A DNA stretch of 64,000 nt, taken from contig NZ_JBHSAB010000023.1 of assembly GCF_042649825.1 (NCBI RefSeq), positions 186,001 through 250,000 of the forward strand, given 5' to 3'. Source of the stretch: Legionella_C dresdenensis. GTDB lineage: Bacteria > Pseudomonadota > Gammaproteobacteria > Legionellales > Legionellaceae. The notes below the pieces were generated by a model. That model searched no databases, was not told the origin of the DNA, and worked only from the letters and a program-made list of their open reading frames with translations. A program made the position numbers and the translations under genes. Positions 43,057 through 51,563 of the stretch are shown one piece after another. The number at the start of each line of letters is the position of its first letter. Within the stretch, counting starts at the first letter, position 1.

Positions 43057-43084
43057 ATGTTGGGCTTTACAGCCCAACCTACAT
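43057..43084. repeat. Intergenic hairpin, TTGGGCT/AGCCCAA variant (copy 6)
   Basis: GTTGGGCT-TTAC-AGCCCAAC between proQ-like and the convergent ubiG gene, flanked by AATGT/ACATT which can lengthen the stem. Confidence 0.75.
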
Positions 43085-43108
43085 TAAGAATTCAAATTTG
43101 GACCATAC

Positions 43109-43801
43109 CTACCCTTTGCGGCAAGCCAATAAATAATTAACAGCCACGGAATCCTGCAGACTAGCGGTGTGAGTAAACGGATTATAGGAAATCCCCTGCA
43201 TACCAATAACTTCAAGCCCTGCCGCTCTGACCATTCTTGCCAACTCAGCCGGTTTGATAAATTTATTGTAATCATGAGTCTGGCGCGGTAACAAATTCAT
43301 CACATATTCCGCAGCAACGATAACTGATACATAAGCCTGGAAGCTCCGATTAATTGTAGATAAAAACAAATACCCATCTTTTTGCAGCAACCGGGCGCAA
43401 TGATTGATTACTTCCTGCGGACAGGCCACATGCTCAAGCATTTCCATACAGGTTATTACGGGATAAGGAGCAGCCTCATAATCCTCGATAGGCGTGCATG
43501 AGTAATCAATGGTAATTCCAACACTTTGAGCGTGCCTGTCTGCAACCGCAATCGCTTCTGATTCGGCATCGATACCCGTTGCTATGGCACCGGTACTAGC
43601 CATCGCTTCTGTTAAAATACCTCCACCGCATCCGACATCCAATACCCTCTTGCCAGCCAAAGCAGCATACCGGGATATAAAATCAAGGCGTGCCGGATTA
43701 ATATCATGTAAAGTTCGTAACGCGCCATGCTTGTTCCACCAGTGTTCGGACAGGCTGGCAAATTTGGCAATTTCCCGATTATCAATAGTTGATTTAGTCA
43801 T
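43109..43801 (-). CDS. ubiG: Ubiquinone biosynthesis O-methyltransferase UbiG
   Basis: 230 residues. Starts STIDNREIAKFASLSEHWWN, the UbiG-specific N-terminus; SAM motif I is RVLDVGCGGGIL near residue 54, and CMEMLEHV and YLFLSTINRS follow. Methylates both hydroxyl groups in the ubiquinone pathway (2-polyprenyl-6-hydroxyphenol and demethylubiquinone). Its start overlaps the end of the uracil-DNA-glycosylase-like gene by 8 bases. Confidence 0.95.
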   Translation of the reverse strand: MTKSTIDNREIAKFASLSEHWWNKHGALRTLHDINPARLDFISRYAALAGKRVLDVGCGGGILTEAMASTGAIATGIDAESEAIAVADRHAQSVGITIDYSCTPIEDYEAAPYPVITCMEMLEHVACPQEVINHCARLLQKDGYLFLSTINRSFQAYVSVIVAAEYVMNLLPRQTHDYNKFIKPAELARMVRAAGLEVIGMQGISYNPFTHTASLQDSVAVNYLLACRKG

Positions 43802-44510
43802 GATGACAACTCAATAAATCCAGTGGCTTAAAAAACTCAAGCACTACGGGATTGGTAATAAAACTTAAATTATAAGGATGCTCGGCGATTAAACACTCGA
43901 ACAATCTTGCCTCCGGCACTTCTGCCGCTATTTTGCCAAACAGAATAAACTGGATAGGCTGCTCAAGGGCGCTTAATTGCAAAAATAAACTGGTCATAAA
44001 TGGCCGCCAGTGTCTGGCATGGTATTTCACTTCGCCAACTCTGAAAACAAGGGTGGCGTTTAATAATAAGAACCCTTTGCGGATCATAGCGCGAAAAAAC
44101 TGCTCGGCTGTTTTACAGTAAGGCGCTTTGTCAAGCTGGGCAATGGCGCTTTGTGATAAATCGTCACGCAAATCACCACGGGCAATCAACAGCATTTTCA
44201 TGATGTTGCGTAAAGACGTTGCCCGGTTCACTTCCTTGCTAAATCCTTTATCGCTCCAGAGGCTGGTCACTGCCTCATCCCAAAAGGCATAACCATTGGC
44301 CGACTGCGGTCTGGGGTAAGGTGATTCGCCCAGTAAAATATACCGGGTTGCAGACAGCGGCTGGCTGAATGCTGCAAACAGATTATTATAACCCGGCAGC
44401 CAATCCTTTTGAGTTACCAGTTCGCTTAAATAAGCGGCATCCATACAACCCAGCGCATTTTTAAGCATGGCATGCCATTCCGGGTGTGTATTTTGAATTA
44501 GTGAGTCCAA
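43794..44510 (-). CDS. Uracil-DNA glycosylase-superfamily-like protein with altered motif 1
   Basis: 238 residues resembling family 1 UDG in block order: LLGESPYPRPQSANGYAFWD (residues 59-78) at the place of GQDPYHGPGQAHGLAFSV, FLLLNATLVFRVGEVKYHARHW (about 147-168) at the place of LLNTVLTVRxGxAxSHxxxGW, FILFGKIAAE for the beta strand, and AEHPYNLSF (His211) for the HPSPLS loop. The catalytic Asp of GQDPYHG is changed to Ser after Glu (GESPY). So it may be a UDG with other chemistry, or an inactive relative. Coupled to ubiG by an 8-base overlap. Confidence 0.65.
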   Translation of the reverse strand: MDSLIQNTHPEWHAMLKNALGCMDAAYLSELVTQKDWLPGYNNLFAAFSQPLSATRYILLGESPYPRPQSANGYAFWDEAVTSLWSDKGFSKEVNRATSLRNIMKMLLIARGDLRDDLSQSAIAQLDKAPYCKTAEQFFRAMIRKGFLLLNATLVFRVGEVKYHARHWRPFMTSLFLQLSALEQPIQFILFGKIAAEVPEARLFECLIAEHPYNLSFITNPVVLEFFKPLDLLSCHHD

Positions 44511-44546
44511 ATAAAAAACCTCTAAAGCGCAGACTAATACCGGGTA

Positions 44547-44567
44547 TGTCCTTCCCGCACAGGCGGA
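44547..44567. repeat. Decayed REP-like hairpin scrap
   Basis: GTCCTTCCCGCACAGGCGG then AAATCCA is a mutated half of the TCATGCCCGCGCAGGCGGGC then ATCCA element of the tandem array at 14.7-15.3 kb. Confidence 0.5.
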
Positions 44568-44701
44568 AATCCAATGCCAGATGAATTTAATCTAACTAAA
44601 ATACCAAATCGATAAAAAATATACTAGAATAACTGAATTACATCATAATTTCTTAATAATTTTCAAGTAAACTATAGAAGTAAGCAAATACAGGAACTTG
44701 T

Positions 44702-46876
44702 ATGGTTAATCGGTCTAGCCCCCCAAACAGGAAAATTACCAGTGAGAAACTGCACAATAAGAATTGCTGGCGCTTTATTCACCAATTGACTATTCCATGG
44801 GTCATGGCTGAGCAAGATTCGTCTTCCGAGAAGGGTAACCACATACAAGTTAAACCTTCTGATGTAATTTTATCTCGCTTTCAAGCTAAAGATCCCGAAC
44901 TTTGCGACGAATTATACCGTGTCCTGGTTGATGCGGAATACCACGCTGATCACGCTTATGCCGATCTTTATAAGAGAATTAACGAATATGTTGAAGAAAA
45001 TATAACTCTTTTTATTCCAGGCACAGCTAAAAAACCCAATGAAGCGGTATACAAGGAAACCATTATTTCCCAGTTGACCAATCAAAATAGCCGCGAATCA
45101 TCAGAACATAGCATCCTTGAAAATTTTATTGCCTCAATCTATAACAATAATAACGACATTCTTGAGCTTGCTTATGACACGCTGAAGGAGGTTATCCAGG
45201 AACACCGCCCTGTAAACCAAAGACTTACTAATACTATTTCCCGCGCTATTGCAGATCATGGCGTTCGCATAAACAAACATAGTATTTCACCTGCTGATGC
45301 CGGTTCGCTAAGCGGGCGGTTCAGGTCCCTGGTATCGCCAAATTTTAAACCGCAACACACAACCAGCTTGCCGACTATCAAAAATTACCGCTACAAAACC
45401 CAACAAAAACCCATTGAGTATCGTATTGGCACTCAAGGCCAACGTCATAATGGAGAGGAGCGTGTAAGCCCGTTATTTATAGCCTGGCTTGATATTCAGC
45501 GAAAAAATGCCGTACCCACTAAAATTTCACATATTTATTTTAATAATCTTGGGCTTGATCGCGAGCACCATGATATCGAAGGGTCAAAAGAGAAAAAATT
45601 AAGTACAGTATTGCATCGCCTGGAAGAAAAGTTCTCGAATCTTGTGGTAATTACACTACCTGCCGATAAAGGCATTATGAGTGAAGAACATTGTTTTAGT
45701 ACAAAAAAAGAGATTCCTTTCCAGAACGAATTTAACCGCATTATAAATATTGCCTATCAGAGAAATACCTCAAAATTTGGCGCAAACGATTTTTATATTA
45801 GTCCACGAGCCAGAAAATTATTATTTTGTGATGAGAATGATGATTATTCACCTCAAGTTGAATTAGAAATTCTGCAGAATTTGCTGAACAATAGCATCGC
45901 CCGGATGGGCTTAAGCAATCAGAATTTGTTAAGCCGTGCCGATTGTCAGGCAATCTGGGTAGATTTTACCAAATTTGCCTTGCCAGATTATATTATCAGA
46001 ACCCTGAATCCTGACGGGTTTAACTTTTCCTGTAAAGACGCAATCGACAGAGCCGCCTCTTCTTCAATCTATTACAATTTGATGAAATCAATTGAAGCAG
46101 ACGAACCCTTAACCCGAGAGGAGTTTGAACGAGGCTTGCATGCTGCGGCAATTGTTGTGAAAGGCCGAGGCATGAACCATCATATCAATCTGGTCTGGAA
46201 TGCTATCAACTCCTATGTCAATACTAATTACGACTCAATTGAAAAAAATCCTCAACTGAAATGGCTGATTACCTGGCGCGATTTTAATTGCCCTCCTGAA
46301 AGGGTTGAAGAGCTGCTGCCTTTGCGTATTCAACAATGCAGCGCACAATTGCAAAAAATAAAAAATAGCAATAATAAAAAAGCTATCAGTAAAGGACTTG
46401 AAGTACAAACAAATATGGCTCAAATGCTGGAATACGGAGAATCGATAATAGAAGATTTAAATAAACAAAATAAAAACAAAGTCAGCGGAAAATGCTTATT
46501 GCTTGAGATAGTCAGCATGACACCTGAAGTAGTTACTAACCCTACTAATCGCAATTTGAACGAATATGCAAGAGCCGCCCAACAGGCTACAATCCGCTTT
46601 CCCCGATTGCAATACTATTTTTCTGGCTTTATGATCGCCCTATTCCGATTACTCTACTACCCCACCTGCGGTTATACCAACTCATTTATCAAATCATGGA
46701 GCGCAACCAGAGAAGCCGGCAATGACGCCATCACCCGGAAACATATGATCTCACTCATTAACAATCTTAAAAATGTAGGGGAGCAAATGTTGCAAGGTGA
46801 GCTAAATCAGACGGGTGAAAACCTGGCAAATAATCCCGAATTGGATATAGACTCCAGTTCATCAACCTTGATATAA
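44702..46876 (+). CDS. Large effector-like protein with C-x5-R motif
   Basis: 724 residues, no signal peptide, no recognised domain name. Features: KISHIYFNNLGLD and NLVVITLPADKGIM in residues 275-325, which I associate with a Legionella-type effector family; and FNFSCKDAIDRAASSSIYYN (Cys444, Arg450), a C-x5-R pattern followed by a helix, as in cysteine-dependent phosphatases. A hydrophobic segment stands near 640-655 (YYFSGFMIALFRLLYYP). The C-terminus is polar and acidic with a Ser run. ATG at 44702 has AGGAAC upstream; Met35 is an alternative. Phosphatase function is inference. Confidence 0.6.
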   Translation: MVNRSSPPNRKITSEKLHNKNCWRFIHQLTIPWVMAEQDSSSEKGNHIQVKPSDVILSRFQAKDPELCDELYRVLVDAEYHADHAYADLYKRINEYVEENITLFIPGTAKKPNEAVYKETIISQLTNQNSRESSEHSILENFIASIYNNNNDILELAYDTLKEVIQEHRPVNQRLTNTISRAIADHGVRINKHSISPADAGSLSGRFRSLVSPNFKPQHTTSLPTIKNYRYKTQQKPIEYRIGTQGQRHNGEERVSPLFIAWLDIQRKNAVPTKISHIYFNNLGLDREHHDIEGSKEKKLSTVLHRLEEKFSNLVVITLPADKGIMSEEHCFSTKKEIPFQNEFNRIINIAYQRNTSKFGANDFYISPRARKLLFCDENDDYSPQVELEILQNLLNNSIARMGLSNQNLLSRADCQAIWVDFTKFALPDYIIRTLNPDGFNFSCKDAIDRAASSSIYYNLMKSIEADEPLTREEFERGLHAAAIVVKGRGMNHHINLVWNAINSYVNTNYDSIEKNPQLKWLITWRDFNCPPERVEELLPLRIQQCSAQLQKIKNSNNKKAISKGLEVQTNMAQMLEYGESIIEDLNKQNKNKVSGKCLLLEIVSMTPEVVTNPTNRNLNEYARAAQQATIRFPRLQYYFSGFMIALFRLLYYPTCGYTNSFIKSWSATREAGNDAITRKHMISLINNLKNVGEQMLQGELNQTGENLANNPELDIDSSSSTLI

Positions 46877-47041
46877 AATAATCACGCCCTAATTAGTCAT
46901 TGACAATAACTATCTGAAAAACTGAATTTACCTTCATTATAAACAACATATAGACTTTGTATCGCTCAGGAATGCTATTTTTTGCCATTTAAAGAGCTGG
47001 TTCGCTTTGACCCGGATCTGTAATTTAACCCCGCTTTAACT

Positions 47042-47071
47042 ATAAAAGCGCTTATTAAAAGCGCTTTTTTT
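47042..47071. terminator. Bidirectional intrinsic terminator
   Basis: AAAAGCGCTT-ATTAA-AAGCGCTTTTTTT; A-tract on the left and T-tract on the right allow termination in both directions, here mainly for the leftward 157-residue gene. Confidence 0.85.
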
Positions 47072-47080
47072 CTATTAGGC

Positions 47081-47554
47081 TTAAGATATTTGAGGTGATG
47101 GTGTTTGGCAGCTTTCACTGGATAAGAGCGAATTAATACCCGAACCAACCACATCAACGGTGTTGACCAGTGGGCTTGTAACTGCGGCAAAGGCATAGAC
47201 CAAGCCTTTTAATAAATCTACACCAGTTTTGATGGCAGAATCTTTGACAGCTTTGCGATTTGCGGTTAATACAGACAGAAGTATAGCAACTGTATCAATT
47301 ACTAATTCAACAAGCTTTACAGCGACCATTAAGCTAAAAACCAGAGGCGCGGTAATTGGTGACACGATTTTCCTGAAGGTATCACCAGAGTCTTTGCAAG
47401 GTTGGAAGAACCCATAGAAAGGTTTAGTGTCATTGACAGCTGTAGTAGAGCCTTTTCTTAATTCAAAATCTAAAATCAAATCACCCATCGCTCCTCCACC
47501 TGCGAACAACAATATTTCCGGGAAGATGCTTGGATCTATGTAAGGTATGCTCAT
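47081..47554 (-). CDS. Small protein with central hydrophobic region, unknown
   Basis: 157 residues. Polar N-terminus (YIDPSIFPEILLFAGGGAMG), central hydrophobic stretch about 68-95 (APLVFSLMVAVKLVELVIDTVAILLSV), second weaker one about 115-135, and a Ser/Thr-rich end. No family is recognised. The composition looks like small Legionella proteins that enter host membranes, but nothing specific supports this. Terminator follows directly. Confidence 0.55.
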   Translation of the reverse strand: MSIPYIDPSIFPEILLFAGGGAMGDLILDFELRKGSTTAVNDTKPFYGFFQPCKDSGDTFRKIVSPITAPLVFSLMVAVKLVELVIDTVAILLSVLTANRKAVKDSAIKTGVDLLKGLVYAFAAVTSPLVNTVDVVGSGINSLLSSESCQTPSPQIS

Positions 47555-47792
47555 ATTAAACTCCGGTTGTAAAGTTCAAAATCATCTTATCAATGTAGTA
47601 TTAAGAGAATATTAATTAGCTTTGCGCCGTTTATGAGGACTTTTGTGCCGGCCAGTTTTTTAACACGACGGCTAGTTTGGTATCGCCAAGATCGCATATG
47701 CGTGGTGCAAAGCGGAAGCCAAGCAAGTGCATCAATGGGTTAAATTACAGATCTGGGGCTACCCTGAAATTTTATAGAACCAGTCTTAGCAT

Positions 47793-48869
47793 CTAAAGTG
47801 AGTATGTTTTGTGGTTTTGTAATAAATCTTCAAGATTGCTTTGTAGTGCATCTAATTTATAGCGATCATCTGGTTTTATTTGGCAACATCCTTCTATGAG
47901 CGGAGCTAGCTCAGGTGATAGTGGGGTTAAAATTTTTGTTAATATTTTCCCCATGGAATATATATCCATACTTTCTTGAGCGGTAGGCGCTGTATTAATA
48001 TACCAGCACTCTGGAGCAATATGATCACATTGAATAATGCGTTGGGCTATTTTTTCTTGTGTTTCACACTTGAAAAACTCAGTATCGATGATTTGGTCTG
48101 ATGCATTTGAAAAACCTCCATCGATTAAGTAACTGCATCCCATATCCTTGTTATTGGTTGGGACCAAGTATTTTATATTATAAAGATTTAAATCAAGGCA
48201 TATTATTTTTTTCGAATGACACTCTTTTAAAGCTTTTACTGTTGCCAAAAATAATTTGATTTGCTCAATAAAATCAGTAACGGGAGACAAATCGCCATAT
48301 AGCGTGCCAGGAATATAGGGCAAGACCATGCGATAAGTTTCTTTACTACGGTCCTCCAGATAAAAGCTTCGTTCTTGTGGATATAGACTCTCAAAAAAAT
48401 GATATTTTTTTCTGCTTTCTCTGTAATCACATTTAACAGGACTTAATACCACTTTAGTTTTTCTATTGTCTCGCTTGTCAGGCGTTTTTGGCGAAAATAG
48501 TCTGGCAACAGAGTAAGTTCCTGTCGCAAGATACCCTTTCCTTCCATGGCCACGGTTTAAAATAATATCAATAATTTTCTTTGAGTGCGTTTTAAACCAA
48601 GCTGTATTGATAATTGCATCCTGTAGATTAGCTACTTCGGTTGAGAGGTCTTCAAAAGCAATATGACCAGATTGAATCTTATTTTTATCACTTAAAAAAT
48701 AATTTAAACCTTTTAGCGTGGGTTGGATTTGAATGCATCTGTTAGAACTCGTGTTTTGGATATATTCGACTAACTTATATTGAGCAGTGTCTACAGGATA
48801 ATAGGTGGTGTCATCATCGCTTTCATAGCTTGAATCCTCGTCCTCTGTGGAGCAAGTATATTTTGGCAT
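47793..48869 (-). CDS. Eukaryotic-like protein kinase; possible effector
   Basis: 358 residues from the ATG at 48869. Acidic N-terminal 30 residues, then an alpha-helical part, then a protein kinase fold: GTYSVARLF (glycine loop, about 117), TKVVLSPVK (candidate Lys), LDLNLYNIKYLV (catalytic loop, Asp226 and Asn231), LIDGGFS (Asp250; DFG changed to DGG), IAPECWY (APE, 285-287), MDIYSMGKIL (Asp302) and KPDDRYKLD (Arg336). HRD is CLD. The key Asp and Asn residues are kept, so activity is plausible. It resembles LegK-type kinases in general layout; substrate unknown. Confidence 0.75.
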   Translation of the reverse strand: MPKYTCSTEDEDSSYESDDDTTYYPVDTAQYKLVEYIQNTSSNRCIQIQPTLKGLNYFLSDKNKIQSGHIAFEDLSTEVANLQDAIINTAWFKTHSKKIIDIILNRGHGRKGYLATGTYSVARLFSPKTPDKRDNRKTKVVLSPVKCDYRESRKKYHFFESLYPQERSFYLEDRSKETYRMVLPYIPGTLYGDLSPVTDFIEQIKLFLATVKALKECHSKKIICLDLNLYNIKYLVPTNNKDMGCSYLIDGGFSNASDQIIDTEFFKCETQEKIAQRIIQCDHIAPECWYINTAPTAQESMDIYSMGKILTKILTPLSPELAPLIEGCCQIKPDDRYKLDALQSNLEDLLQNHKTYSL

Positions 48870-49129
48870 AATAAAAATCAATATGATTTTAAATTGCTTA
48901 TTTTAATCCAAATTTAGACGGTTATCAATATAAAAACAATAATGAAGAGCATCTGCTTGCCATATCATGACTTAAAAAAAATCCAAATAGAGACGATTTG
49001 ACTGGCAACGTCCCAAAAGTTCTTTATAAATATCCCAGACTGAATCTGAGCTGCAACTCTTAATAAAATTATTTTCTCTATGTGCATTGACTTTAAAAGT
49101 AAAACCCGCAACAAAGCACAAGCTAAAAT

Positions 49130-49452
49130 TCAAATATTATATTGTTGTATAGTTCTAACTGTTTCCTGCTTTTTGTCATAATTTACAGATGAAGGACGAT
49201 GAAAGAAGGGATGACGTAACCTCGTTTTTCCGCCACAACCATCCGGATAATTTGTTATTATTTCTCTAAAAAAATCCTCACTAATCAGCTTGTTTTTACA
49301 TAATGCATCCAGGCTTTTTCTGATCTGTAAAGGCGTTCGTACTAAAACGTATTTTAATCCAATTTCCTCTAAATGGATGCCTGCTTGAGTCAGTGATTTA
49401 ACTACGTCTTCATTTCTATCTGCTGGAAAAACAACAGTTATCCTGGTTTTGG
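49130..49452 (-). pseudogene. 5'-truncated paralog of the 151-residue protein at 52.5 kb
   Basis: Minus-strand frame, open from about 49,464 to a stop at 49,130. Translation gives RITVVFPADRNEDVVKSLTQ, AGIHLEEIGLKYVLVRTPLQ, then SLDALCKNKLISEDFFREII and TNYPDGCGGKT. This aligns along its length with the protein at 52,538 (LNFPADKKSDIVKLMLQAKIHL..TPLH..FINQDFAEEIATNYPNGHGGT). The N-terminal 40 residues are missing; the break abuts the truncated DUF2177 gene read the other way. The 250 bases to its left (48,882-49,129) show no gene. Confidence 0.8.
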
Positions 49453-49713
49453 TGGGCAGCGCTCATGGTGTATTTATTGTTTGCTTTAAGTGTTGTCGTA
49501 TTCATCATTCCTTTAGCTAATAATTCACCTTACTGGGCTGCTTGTTACGGAGCCATTCTTGGCGCAGTAATTTATGGGATCTATGATTTTACCTGCCTTG
49601 CGATTTTTAAGAGTTTTCCCGTAGGCATAGGGCTGTTGGATTGGCTTTGGGGTATGGTGCTTTGCTCATGGAGCTCTTTTTTAACCTGTTATTTAGGTAA
49701 TTATTTAAAATAG
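49441..49713 (+). pseudogene. DUF2177-family membrane protein, N-terminus missing
   Basis: The frame FWWAALMVYLLFALSVVVFI, then GAILGAVIYGIYDFTCLAIF and LLDWLWGMVLCSW is the C-terminal two thirds of DUF2177 integral membrane proteins (usual length about 130-140). An ATG at 49465 would give 82 residues, but the first membrane segment and the conserved D-xxW motif are absent. The break coincides with the break of the neighbouring minus-strand pseudogene. Confidence 0.7.
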
Positions 49714-49823
49714 AGCCGGCTATATAAGGCCTCTTTCTATCTCAGCCAGCATCAGAGCTGGTTTAGAAAGAATGGCCCAGCTTATCTATCTCTGCACTCA
49801 GAACAAGTTACTTTGAAAATATA

Positions 49824-49974
49824 TCAATCCTCTTCCTGAACCTTTAAAAAATCTTCTTCTGTTTGTATTGGTATATCATCAAAAATACAACTAAATCCAA
49901 GCCTGATCTGCTCTTCATTAAAACCCAAAACCGTACACTGCATAAAATCGCCTATCATTATTGTCTCTCCAATA
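49824..49974 (-). pseudogene. CsrA-like gene fragment cut by an inverted repeat
   Basis: Minus strand: HIGETIMIGDFMQCTVLGFN, then EEQIRLGFSCIFDDIPIQTE and EDFLKVQEED, stop at 49,824. This follows CsrA (RIGETLMIGDDIxVTVLGV, QVRIGIxAPxxIxVHREEI) but the first seven residues (MLxLTRR) are missing; the frame runs into the 36-bp inverted repeat at 49,975. An internal ATG (MIGDF) with GGAG upstream could still be translated. CsrA paralogs are common on Legionella mobile elements. Confidence 0.7.
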
Positions 49975-50056
49975 TGATGTGGTCTAATGGATTTGGACAC
50001 ACCAGTTAAGAGATAATAAACTTAACTGGTGTGTCCAAATCCATTAGACCACATCA
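49975..50056. repeat. 36-bp perfect inverted repeat (MITE-like)
   Basis: Arms 49,975-50,010 and 50,021-50,056 are exact reverse complements around a ten-base loop (AGATAATAAA). The arms begin TGATGTGGTCTAATGG and include TTTGGACACACCAGTTAAG. Such long perfect arms with no gene between are typical of a miniature element or of two fused insertion-sequence ends. It cuts the csrA-like frame and ends five bases before the amidase stop. Confidence 0.9.
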
Positions 50057-50061
50057 GCTAA

Positions 50062-51462
50062 TTACAGTTTTGGTATAGAAAATACACCTATATTTTTTTG
50101 TAAAAATAAGGCAACACCTAGCGGTATGTGATCCAACCACTTTTGGCTTATTAATTGAACGCCTATAGGCAATCCCAAATCTGAATATATGCAAGGTAAA
50201 ACGGTAGCTGGCCAACCTGTCAAATTATGCGCTGTAATATAACCAAAATCACGAACATTAGCAAATGATTCTCCATGATAGCGAGCAGGAGTGGTTGTAA
50301 CCGGTGAAATTATTAAATCATAATCGTTCATAAATGAAATCATTTTATAACGAAATCGCTCTAACTCAGCGAATCGTTGCCGTAAATCGGATATGGAAAA
50401 TATACAGTTTTTTGATAGTTCAAGGTATTCAAGAGTAAGAGGAGAAACCTGATTATTTTTAAAACTTTTGATATATTGTAATAAGGTTCTTCCCCCATCA
50501 CCTCCCAACATAAAAGTCTCATAATGGAGCCTATAAACATTGTCTAATGCCGAAGGATATGCTTCAACTATGGTATGGACATAAGGTTTTAACAACTCGA
50601 CCACAGAGTCAACGGCCTTAACAGTTTCCCTTGTAGGCAAAGTCCCTGCAGGATTATCATAAAAATAAGCAACTCTGAGATTCTTTAAATTAATATTCTG
50701 TGTAATTGGAAATTGAACAGGCACTGTATGAGGGTCAACTCCATCTGGTCCAGATATAATATCCATCATCATTATTAAATCTTCGACATATCTAGCCATG
50801 GGACCTATTGAAACTAATTGGGATCCAATACCAAAACCATCAACAGGAATATTTCCTGTATTTGGAACAAAACCATGGGTTGGCTTATGTGCACAAATAC
50901 CACAATAGTGAGCAGGTTGACGAATACTCCCACCAGCATCGTTTCCCAGACCAACTGGCGATCCGCCGAGAGCTATAATAGCAGCTTGTCCGCCACTACT
51001 ACCACCAGCTGTTCTAGCTAAATCATATGGGTTATTTGTTCTACCATATACCAAATTGTCAGACTCATATGATAACAAAAGTTCTGAAGTATTTGTAATT
51101 CCATAAATCTCAGCGCCTTCCATTCTTAAACGAGAAACAGCTGTTGCATCGAAGGTAGATACGGCATCATATAAACCTTTACATCCCTTACTACCAATAA
51201 AACCCTTAACATGAAAAGCATCCTTAATAGATATTGGTAAACCATATAACTTACCAGCTATCTTTTTTTTAGAAAATGCCAGGTCCTTTTTGAAAGCATC
51301 ATATAAAATTTTTTCAGAATCAAATTGCTGTAATGCATTTACTAATGGATTTACTTCATTAATTCGTTTAATGAATGATTCTGCAACTTCCGAAATACGA
51401 AATTCACCAGAATTTATTTTACAAAGGATATCAGTAGCTGATAGTTCATATATATTAGTCAT
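50062..51462 (-). CDS. Amidase signature family enzyme
   Basis: 466 residues from the ATG at 51462 with AGGG upstream. The Ser-cisSer-Lys triad is complete: Lys80 in GLPISIKDAF, Ser155/156 in RTAGGSSGGQAAIIALG and Ser179 in GNDAGGSIRQPA. Hydrolyses amides; GatA would be expected beside gatB/gatC, which are not here, so it is a stand-alone amidase of unknown substrate. Divergent from an alpha/beta hydrolase gene with a 100-base shared upstream region; both are AT-rich and probably acquired together. Confidence 0.92.
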   Translation of the reverse strand: MTNIYELSATDILCKINSGEFRISEVAESFIKRINEVNPLVNALQQFDSEKILYDAFKKDLAFSKKKIAGKLYGLPISIKDAFHVKGFIGSKGCKGLYDAVSTFDATAVSRLRMEGAEIYGITNTSELLLSYESDNLVYGRTNNPYDLARTAGGSSGGQAAIIALGGSPVGLGNDAGGSIRQPAHYCGICAHKPTHGFVPNTGNIPVDGFGIGSQLVSIGPMARYVEDLIMMMDIISGPDGVDPHTVPVQFPITQNINLKNLRVAYFYDNPAGTLPTRETVKAVDSVVELLKPYVHTIVEAYPSALDNVYRLHYETFMLGGDGGRTLLQYIKSFKNNQVSPLTLEYLELSKNCIFSISDLRQRFAELERFRYKMISFMNDYDLIISPVTTTPARYHGESFANVRDFGYITAHNLTGWPATVLPCIYSDLGLPIGVQLISQKWLDHIPLGVALFLQKNIGVFSIPKL

Positions 51463-51563
51463 TAACAACCCTATTATCTAAATTATATGCTGCTAGATAA
51501 CTATTATTCGATGGATTTGTCACAACTAGTATCTCATCGCCCGTAAAATAACAAGAAAACACT

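Noticed and set aside
47555..47792. Possible transposase scrap (CATCAATGGGTTAAA region)
   Set aside because: A short translation looked faintly IS-like, but no motif could be confirmed.
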